From Acidobacteriaceae bacterium (lineage in GTDB: Bacteria; Acidobacteriota; Terriglobia; Terriglobales; Acidobacteriaceae): 5,300 nucleotides of DNA. The translations under genes and the position numbers were made by a program. The stretch is taken from assembly GCA_003140705.1 (NCBI GenBank), contig PLKU01000180.1, positions 5,951 through 11,250 of the forward strand, in the 5' to 3' direction. This document shows, piece by piece, positions 1 through 5,300 of the stretch. Within the stretch, counting starts at the first letter, position 1; the number at the start of each line of letters is the position of its first letter. The notes beneath the pieces are model-generated. The model was not told the origin of the DNA. It made no database searches and saw nothing but the letters and a program-made list of their open reading frames with translations.

Positions 1-2391
1 CTGCGATGCGGCATCGAGAATATCCACTGCGCGTTGAGCATCGCCATTGTTCATGGCCGCTGCCGCACGGCGCACGCTCCAGCTGGCCCAGATCTTCTGC
101 ACCGCCTCGCGCTGCGCAATCGTAAGGTCTGTTCGGCCTCCCAATCGCATCAGGGCCGGATATAAACTGCGGTCGTTCACGGTGTTGAACAGCAACCAGG
201 CGTTCTCTACTTCGATGTTGGCGGGGGGCTGTGCTTTGAGATGGCTATAGTGGGCTTGCACCCGGCTCATGTATTCCGCAGCGTGCGCATAGTCGCCGAT
301 GGCGGCGTAGAGGCTGGCCTCGCTGTGCACAAATTCAATATCCGTATCCAGCTGCCGGCGCACCTGTGGCGGAATCAGCGCGATCTGCTGGATTGCTTCG
401 TTGCTGCGGTTGGTGCTCTGCAATGCGGAGATCAGACCCTTCCATGCGGCGATGCTGTCTGGATGTGACGTCAGAATCTTCTGGTAGAGGTCATATGCCG
501 GCCCTGTGTTGTTGCGCGCCAGGTAGATGCCTGCCAGTTGCAATTGGAGAGAAACCGTCGGCTGGCCTCCTGCGCCAATCTGCAGCCTGGCAGCGCGTTC
601 CAGAAAGCCCTGTGCTACTTCAAGCTGATTGGCTCGCTGATAAATAGCGCCCAGCATCGACAGAAACGCCGGGTCGGCAAGAGCAGTTTCATACCTGGCC
701 GGAGGCATCCTCTCTATCTCGCCAACGGCCTGGCTGTCCTGTCCCAATTCATGATGCGCGCTGATGGCTCCCGTCCACGCGGAAAGATTGCTTGGATCGT
801 CGCTGAGGATCTGCGCATAGAGCGCCGCGGCCTGGTCGAATCGTTTGGCCTCCATCAGAATGCCTGCATACTGTAGCTTGGTATCCGCTTTGAGGGTGGT
901 GCCATTGTTGGGGAACGGCAAACTCAGCGCCTGTGCCAACACACGCCGTGCATCTGCGTCTCGATTCTGGTCGTGATAAATCGCGGCTAGCGTGCGCAAA
1001 TACTCCGGGTCTTTTGCCAGCGCGGATTGAACCAGCCGTGGTGCGCGAGCGGAGAGATCAAGCGCCTTCTTGTTTTTGTTGTCGCGCGCATACGCCAGAA
1101 ACAGTCCTCGCCAAGCCTGGGCTGAGGCCGGCTGTACTTTTACCAATTGTTCGTAGACGCCCGCGGCAGCAGCAAATTGTTGTTCCTTGATCAGCAGGCT
1201 AGCCAATCCATTCAGCGCCTCAGGCGAGCGGGGGCGCATGGCCAGAGCTGCCTGGTACTTGGCTGTGGCCACCGGCAACTGATTGTCGTCGACGGCGTGC
1301 CCGGCCTCGGCCATGGTGAACCAGAATTGCGAAGTGGCGAGTCCATCTTCGACCGCCTTCGCTTTGTAGCCGTTCTGTTCAGCCTGTGTCAGGTAGCTGA
1401 TGGCACCGCCAAAGTTTTCCTGCTGCATGCGCAGAAACCCCATGCCCGCCGCCACTCGTCCGTTCTCCGGCTCACGCGCAAGGATCGCCAGGAACCGTTT
1501 CTCCGCCTCATCGGCCCTGTGTGCGTTGAGGGCGGCAAAGGCTGCGCGCTCCTCCTGCGTACGGGCGATGCCGGTGTTCATCTGCGACAACTTCTGTTCA
1601 TTCTCCTTGACCTGGCTGGAAAGCTCCATGTCCTGCGGATGCCCCTTGAGATATTGCCGCATGTCCGCGGTGGTGGCTGGATTGGCTGCGTCCCAAATGA
1701 GCGCCTGGCGAAGACCGGCCTGCACATTCGCATCTTGAGGATGCGCCTTGAGAATACGAATGCCCTCAGCGCGGGTCTTTGCGTCGTAGGTCAGCAGCAC
1801 TCCAAGCTCAACAGCAATGCGCTGGTCACCGGGGTTACGCTTCGCAAGTCCGCGCATCCCTGAAATGGCCTGTTGCTTGCCGTTGGCTGTGCCATACAGA
1901 GTTTGATAGTAGGCCAGAGCGATATCGCCTTCGGGCGGGTGATCTCCGTAAAGATCGCGGTAAATGCGCATCGCATCGTCGGCGTTGCCGCGGCGCGCCA
2001 ATTCACTTGCATGGCGAAGTTGGTCGCTCTGATTGCGCGAGCTGGTCTGCGCTTCGATCTTAGCGATATTCGGATCGTTGGGGTTGATTTTCCGCAGCCG
2101 CTCGAGTGCTTCATTGGCATTATCAATCGAACCGATCAGCTTGTAATCTTTAGCTAGTCCTGCCAGCGCTTCAGTGTTTGCGGGGTCTGCGAGGAGAATC
2201 TGCTGCCAGATCTGGACGGCCATATCCGGGCGTCCGCGCGACTCCATTGCCAGGGCTTTCTCAACAAGCACGGCGCGTGTGCCGCCTGGAGCATTGGCCG
2301 AATTCTTTTGAGCGAGGCCCATCTGGAGCGCCAGACAAAAGCAACTCGCAACGATCGCAACCTTTCTGGGAGCCACGCAGCCGGCGTTCAT
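1..2391 (-). CDS. bcsC: Cellulose synthase TPR-repeat export subunit BcsC, 3'-truncated by the window edge
   Basis: BcsC takes cellulose across the periplasm and outer membrane: an N-terminal TPR superhelix in the periplasm and a C-terminal beta-barrel pore. I translated this frame by hand; it is open without a stop from the ATG at 2391 to base 1, giving 797 residues. A signal peptide is visible: basic RK at 9-10, a hydrophobic stretch (VAIVASCFCLALQMGLA), probable cleavage after Ala27. TPR-type helix pairs follow through most of the rest, for example AVQIWQQILLADPANTEALA (58-77), FDQAAALYAQILSDDPSNLS (518-537) and AYDLYQKILTSHPDSIAAW (632-650). The last visible part (IAQREAVQKIWASWSVRRAA and DAQRAVDILDAA, 758-795) resembles the late TPR region of BcsC. 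E. coli BcsC is ~1,160 residues, so the barrel is expected beyond the window. The start shares one base with the bcsZ stop (TGATG) and has only a weak upstream GGA, which suggests translational coupling. Family call rests on TPR content plus the B-Z-C context. Confidence 0.94.
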   Translation of the reverse strand, partial: MNAGCVAPRKVAIVASCFCLALQMGLAQKNSANAPGGTRAVLVEKALAMESRGRPDMAVQIWQQILLADPANTEALAGLAKDYKLIGSIDNANEALERLRKINPNDPNIAKIEAQTSSRNQSDQLRHASELARRGNADDAMRIYRDLYGDHPPEGDIALAYYQTLYGTANGKQQAISGMRGLAKRNPGDQRIAVELGVLLTYDAKTRAEGIRILKAHPQDANVQAGLRQALIWDAANPATTADMRQYLKGHPQDMELSSQVKENEQKLSQMNTGIARTQEERAAFAALNAHRADEAEKRFLAILAREPENGRVAAGMGFLRMQQENFGGAISYLTQAEQNGYKAKAVEDGLATSQFWFTMAEAGHAVDDNQLPVATAKYQAALAMRPRSPEALNGLASLLIKEQQFAAAAGVYEQLVKVQPASAQAWRGLFLAYARDNKNKKALDLSARAPRLVQSALAKDPEYLRTLAAIYHDQNRDADARRVLAQALSLPFPNNGTTLKADTKLQYAGILMEAKRFDQAAALYAQILSDDPSNLSAWTGAISAHHELGQDSQAVGEIERMPPARYETALADPAFLSMLGAIYQRANQLEVAQGFLERAARLQIGAGGQPTVSLQLQLAGIYLARNNTGPAYDLYQKILTSHPDSIAAWKGLISALQSTNRSNEAIQQIALIPPQVRRQLDTDIEFVHSEASLYAAIGDYAHAAEYMSRVQAHYSHLKAQPPANIEVENAWLLFNTVNDRSLYPALMRLGGRTDLTIAQREAVQKIWASWSVRRAAAAMNNGDAQRAVDILDAASQ

Positions 2392-3557
2392 CAGCGTGTC
2401 CATTCTACGTTCAGTTCCCCGTCCGCGCCAAACCGAAATCTGCCTTGAACATAGCCAGTTTCAAACAGTGCGAGGTTCTGATCGTAATAGGACCCGTCCT
2501 TCCCGTACAAACCTGAAGTTGGGTCTCTCTGAACGCTCATACGAATGGTCTGTTTTGCGCTCAGCCTTGAGAGATCGGGAAAGGCTCTCAGGTAGGGCAC
2601 CATGGCAGCGGAGAATCCCACAGGACCGTCTTGCGCCAAGGGGATTCCCTGGTCATTTACCATCTGGGGCGGAGCATCATGATTGCCGAGGTAGACGCTC
2701 ATGGCGGGCAACGCGTTGAGCACCCGGGCGCGAGTCTGGCCGCCATCGAGCATGCCTGCCCACAGGTACACGCGGATCGCGTCATAGCTGCCTCCAGAGG
2801 ACACGGTTGCCTTGTTGTCTGTTGGCTGTTTGGTGGTGGGATAAAAGCCGTCGCCGGGGAAATAATCCACCCAATCCATAGCAAACCCATGCCGAGCGCT
2901 CTGTTCGAGGAAACGCGGAATATTCTGGGCGATCTGCTCCCACGGGCCTGCAGGGTCAACTACGGCCAGGCGCTGAAAGACAAACAACGGCATGTAACTG
3001 GGATTCAGCGTCCAGACCTGTCCATGCTGGAAGCCCGCAGGCCCGGGCAAAAGGAGCAGACCAAACGAAGGCAGGTCGACCACCTCGCTCTTGGCGATCA
3101 TGGCCATCATCTTCCGGCCCAGGTTTGTATAGGTTGGAGCATTCCAGAGCCTTCCGGCTTCTACGAGCGTGTAGGCCATCCAGACGTCGGCATCGGAGGC
3201 CGGGTTCTGGTCGACTACCTTCCAATCGCCCTTGTCGGTCTTTCCCCACAGCCATACAGGCAGATGGGTGCTCATGTCTCCGCCAGCCAGGTTGGTCTGT
3301 GTCCATTGCAGAACCTTGTCGAAGTGCCCGCGATCATTGTTAGCCAAGGCGAAAAACATGGCATAGGCCTGGCCCTCAGACGTCGTGCGATCCCCCGACG
3401 TGTGGTCCACCACCCTGCCTTGCCCGTCGATGAAGCGGGTGGAATAGGCGTCCCAAAGCGTCCAAGGCCCCCGGTTGCAACCGCTGGCGGCGCCAAGCAG
3501 TATCAGGAATGCGATCAGAATCAAACGGTTCGCAGCGCAAAACCTGCGAAGGCTCAT
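2391..3557 (-). CDS. bcsZ: Periplasmic endo-beta-1,4-glucanase BcsZ (glycoside hydrolase family 8)
   Basis: This is a complete 388-residue cellulase that hydrolyses beta-1,4-glucan in the periplasm during cellulose secretion. The family hallmark TTSEGQAYAMFFAL carries Glu61, matching the general acid Glu55 of E. coli BcsZ. PASDADVWMAYTLVEAGRLW (119-138) holds the substrate-site aspartates. GGSYDAIRVYLWAGM holds Asp259, matching the E. coli base Asp243. GPVGFSAAM (311-319) and a C-terminal YYDQNLALF...RFRFGADGEL are also typical. E. coli BcsZ is 368 residues, so the length is normal. I chose the ATG at 3557 because GAGGA (3570-3566) lies 8 bases upstream and the signal sequence begins at once: MSLRRF, then a hydrophobic core to LLGAASGC. 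Cys27 after AASG fits a permissive lipobox, so the protein may be a lipoprotein. An in-frame ATG at 3575 would add six residues but has no ribosome-binding site. The frame stays open upstream to 3884, inside bcsB, but that part is not protein-like. The stop overlaps the bcsC start by one base. Confidence 0.97.
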   Translation of the reverse strand: MSLRRFCAANRLILIAFLILLGAASGCNRGPWTLWDAYSTRFIDGQGRVVDHTSGDRTTSEGQAYAMFFALANNDRGHFDKVLQWTQTNLAGGDMSTHLPVWLWGKTDKGDWKVVDQNPASDADVWMAYTLVEAGRLWNAPTYTNLGRKMMAMIAKSEVVDLPSFGLLLLPGPAGFQHGQVWTLNPSYMPLFVFQRLAVVDPAGPWEQIAQNIPRFLEQSARHGFAMDWVDYFPGDGFYPTTKQPTDNKATVSSGGSYDAIRVYLWAGMLDGGQTRARVLNALPAMSVYLGNHDAPPQMVNDQGIPLAQDGPVGFSAAMVPYLRAFPDLSRLSAKQTIRMSVQRDPTSGLYGKDGSYYDQNLALFETGYVQGRFRFGADGELNVEWTR

Positions 3558-3565
3558 CGCGTGAG

Positions 3566-3570
3566 TCCTC
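3566..3570 (-). promoter_or_regulatory. Ribosome-binding site of bcsZ
   Basis: The minus strand reads TTGAGGACTCACGCG before ATG. The GAGGA core lies 8 bases from the ATG at 3557. This decides between that start and the in-frame ATG at 3575, which lies upstream of the motif and is preceded by a pyrimidine-rich stretch (GTCTTTCAACTCC) with no purine motif. Confidence 0.7.
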
Positions 3571-3599
3571 AACATGGAGTTGAAAGACGCGTGGCTTGG

Positions 3600-3659
3600 C
3601 TTGTGGGCGCGATCAGGGATTCCGAGCGTTTTCCCAAAAGGTTCGCAATCCCCCACAAG
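3600..3659 (-). repeat. Imperfect long inverted repeat (possible mRNA hairpin) between bcsB and bcsZ
   Basis: On the plus strand CTTGTGGG at 3600-3607 is exactly complementary to CCCACAAG at 3652-3659. Directly inside on the right and after a nine-base bulge on the left, GGATTCCG (3617-3624) pairs with CGCAATCC (3644-3651) with one mismatch. The apex contains TTTTCCCAAAA (3629-3639). In the operon mRNA this could fold as a two-stem hairpin ending about 40 bases upstream of the bcsZ start. No T-run follows on the minus strand, so it is not a standard intrinsic terminator. Chance pairing of this size cannot be excluded. Confidence 0.45.
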
Positions 3660-3736
3660 GTAAAGGTGTCCCGTCGCCTCGGGCTGGCTCTTCCCTGCTT
3701 CCCGATTCACGTTCCCATCTCTCTGTTGTCTGGGTT

Positions 3737-5300
3737 TTATTCCTGAATCATGTTCAGGCGCGTCCGGGCCTTGCCGCGCATCCATTGCCTGATCCAGACA
3801 GCAAGCAGCAGGGCCATGGCAAAAACGATGATCGCGGCCAACCAAGGCACTTCCATGAACCACAACGTCAACCATGTCCACCACGGCAACACACCCACAT
3901 GATAGACCCCGGCGCCGATGCGGAACGATTGGAATTGGCTTCCATGCAAAACCGCAACCGAGCCGGAGATTTCGCTGGACTGCTGCACCTGCAGGAATCC
4001 CGAAATGAACGGCTCGAAGGCGCTGGAATCCTTGAGGTGGATGGCGACAATGCTGCGATTCCCCACCAGGTCGAAGGGAGACTTGATTCCCTCAATGATC
4101 GAGTCGGGTGTGCCGCCGGCCGTTAATTCGCCGGACTCGGTGCGGTCATCGTTCTTCAGCTTCCACCAGGCATGATGCAACACCTGAATGAAGAATCCCT
4201 GCGTGTCGCGCACCTGGATTTTGCCGTTGCCAAGGGCGACGGGAAGCTTGTCGTTGATCTTGTCGAATCCCGGCTGGTCACTTCCGGTACCGATCACGAG
4301 AAAGTCGTTGGCAGCGCCCGCCTGCAGCACATCAGGCCCCGCCACGGTGACACGGAGCACCGGGAAACCCGTCTGCCTCCCGAAGTGGCCCATCAGCGTG
4401 ACAAAGGTTTCAATCTCCTGCTCGGTCGGCTGAGGCGGCAGCACCACGGTGGTCTCGCCCAGATCCGCAAGCCGTGTGAATGGGAAGCCGGCGTTGGCAA
4501 AAATCTCCAGGTTGGGCAGCGGAGCGTAGTGCGGGTACCCACGCAGATCAAGATAGCTGTCGCGAAGGATGGCGCCCTGCATGTTGATCGGTGTCGTGTC
4601 CTCGCAGTGACTCTTCTTCAACAACTGAAAGGTGAAGTCAAAAGAAAGCGAGTTTGAGAACGGGCGCAAATTCACCACGGGAACCGGCAGATCCCTCTCC
4701 GTCTTGCGTGCGTCTTCCTGCCCGGGGATGAGCGGCACCGAGTCAAGAAAGGCGTTGTTGACCCGCACCTGCATACTGGAGATGGGGCCGATGGGAATGG
4801 AGTTATAGCGATAGTCGAGCTTGAGGATTGCGTTCGGCTCCCGGGCTTTGTAATAGAGGTCGGGCGCGATGCGGAAGTAAACATTCAACGGCGCCGTCCC
4901 GTCCCCTTGCATTTGCTCCGCTGTGGCGTAGTCCCACAAGGCAACGGTTTTGTCTGTACGCGCCCAGCGCGGAGCCCCGTCGGGTGCCTGCTTTTCCGGC
5001 AACTTGAACGAATTGATGCTGGCCTGCGGTCCTGAAAGCAAGTCGCCATGCATAGCCACAGCCTGTGCAGCCACCAGCACGTCGTCCGCATTGGCGCCGG
5101 CAATCACCAAGATCTTGCCATAGGGATCATTTGGATTGGTGCGCATGGCAACGGTGGGTCCGTTTACCGAAGGCATATCGATGCCCAGCGGCAAATTGGC
5201 GACGCTCTCCGCGATCACGATGACATTCCCCTGGGGGATGGTCCCAATGAAGACCGGGAAGCGCATGGGCCGGCTCTCAGAGACAAGACCGAAGTAGCTT
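3737..5300 (-). CDS. bcsB: Cellulose synthase periplasmic regulatory subunit BcsB, 5'-truncated by the window edge
   Basis: BcsB is the periplasmic, inner-membrane-anchored partner of the BcsA cellulose synthase; its C-terminal membrane region is needed for BcsA activity and its carbohydrate-binding domains guide the emerging glucan. About 520 residues are visible. The frame stays open to the window edge, upstream of the Met at 5266 (SYFGLVSESRPMRFPV), so that Met is internal and the true start lies outside. The first ~100 visible residues (RFPVFIGTIPQGNVIVIAES, DPYGKILVIAG) look like the first flavodoxin-like domain. Residues ~105-245 (APRWARTDKTV, FRIAPDLYY, LKLDYRY) fit the second jelly-roll carbohydrate-binding domain. 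The stretch HYAPLPNLEIFANAGFPFTR followed by ADLGETTVVLP at ~257-288 is a BcsB family hallmark opening the second flavodoxin-like domain. A Trp-rich segment and one hydrophobic helix (VPWLAAIIVFAMALLLAVWI, ~484-503) precede a basic tail (RQWMRGKARTR), giving an N-out/C-in anchor. The E. coli protein is ~780 residues, so roughly one third is missing. Family assignment is secure; domain limits are approximate. Confidence 0.96.
   Translation of the reverse strand, partial: SYFGLVSESRPMRFPVFIGTIPQGNVIVIAESVANLPLGIDMPSVNGPTVAMRTNPNDPYGKILVIAGANADDVLVAAQAVAMHGDLLSGPQASINSFKLPEKQAPDGAPRWARTDKTVALWDYATAEQMQGDGTAPLNVYFRIAPDLYYKAREPNAILKLDYRYNSIPIGPISSMQVRVNNAFLDSVPLIPGQEDARKTERDLPVPVVNLRPFSNSLSFDFTFQLLKKSHCEDTTPINMQGAILRDSYLDLRGYPHYAPLPNLEIFANAGFPFTRLADLGETTVVLPPQPTEQEIETFVTLMGHFGRQTGFPVLRVTVAGPDVLQAGAANDFLVIGTGSDQPGFDKINDKLPVALGNGKIQVRDTQGFFIQVLHHAWWKLKNDDRTESGELTAGGTPDSIIEGIKSPFDLVGNRSIVAIHLKDSSAFEPFISGFLQVQQSSEISGSVAVLHGSQFQSFRIGAGVYHVGVLPWWTWLTLWFMEVPWLAAIIVFAMALLLAVWIRQWMRGKARTRLNMIQE

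Larger units (their letters stand above)
3558..3736 (-). other. bcsB-bcsZ intergenic spacer
   Basis: This 179-base spacer separates the bcsB stop from the bcsZ start and is long compared with the one-base overlap between bcsZ and bcsC. One minus frame is open through it, but the translation (HLYLVGDCEPFGKTLGIP and similar) has no domain or signal character and merely runs into the bcsZ signal peptide. I found no convincing sigma70-type promoter. It contains the inverted repeat at 3600-3659 and the bcsZ ribosome-binding site. Confidence 0.7.

Noticed and set aside
1147..1863. 238-residue open frame on the plus strand opposite bcsC
   Set aside because: It lies entirely antisense to the TPR region of bcsC and has no recognisable domain or start signal.
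3617..3650. Possible promoter (TTGCGA as a -35 box on the minus strand) ahead of bcsZ
   Set aside because: At 17 bases spacing there is no TATAAT-like box (CTCGGA instead), so there is no support for an internal promoter of the standard type.
3600..3659. Intrinsic terminator after bcsB
   Set aside because: The inverted repeat has a large apex and bulge and no T-run on the minus strand after the stem.
2631..3746. 371-residue open frame on the plus strand opposite bcsZ
   Set aside because: It is antisense to a well-supported GH8 enzyme, its translation is low-complexity shadow sequence rich in Arg, His, Pro and Gly with no domain, and it has no ribosome-binding site. Long antisense frames are expected opposite GC-rich genes.
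3558..3884. Upstream extension of the bcsZ frame (start at 3884 giving 497 residues)
   Set aside because: It would overlap the 3' end of bcsB by about 150 bases and put more than 100 unremarkable residues in front of a clear signal peptide. The ribosome-binding site supports 3557.
4172..4657. 161-residue open frame on the plus strand opposite bcsB
   Set aside because: It is antisense to the conserved flavodoxin-like and carbohydrate-binding part of BcsB and its composition is that of a shadow frame.

Overview
The window is an internal slice of a bacterial cellulose synthesis (bcs) operon, read entirely on the minus strand. From right to left, in transcription order, it holds the C-terminal two thirds of bcsB (entering from beyond base 5300), a complete bcsZ, and the N-terminal part of bcsC (leaving the window at base 1). 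The order B-Z-C matches the enterobacterial bcsABZC arrangement. By that precedent the catalytic subunit gene bcsA would lie just right of the window, and the outer-membrane barrel of BcsC just left of it.

Region by region: 5300-3737 is bcsB, the periplasmic, membrane-anchored partner of the BcsA synthase. 3736-3558 is a 179-base gap with no convincing gene, holding an imperfect long inverted repeat and the bcsZ ribosome-binding site. 3557-2391 is bcsZ, a family GH8 endo-beta-1,4-glucanase with its catalytic motifs intact and a possible lipoprotein signal. 2391-1 is bcsC, a secreted TPR-repeat scaffold whose start codon shares one base with the bcsZ stop codon (TGATG).

How they work together: BcsA, not seen here, polymerises UDP-glucose and extrudes the glucan through the inner membrane. 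BcsB receives and guides it in the periplasm. BcsZ trims or edits glucan there. The BcsC TPR superhelix spans the periplasm and leads to an outer-membrane pore. This is family knowledge; the window supplies only sequence evidence for B, Z and C.

Organism: a Gram-negative, diderm bacterium, because a periplasmic BcsB/BcsZ and a BcsC-type exporter need an outer membrane. The DNA is moderately GC-rich. The proteins are clearly divergent from the enterobacterial versions, and the general look (compact B-Z-C, lipoprotein-like BcsZ) would fit Acidobacteriota (Terriglobia). That assignment is an inference without database support and other diderm phyla are possible. There are no tRNA or rRNA genes, mobile elements, CRISPR arrays or recognisable promoters or terminators, and I see no evidence of a wholly new system.
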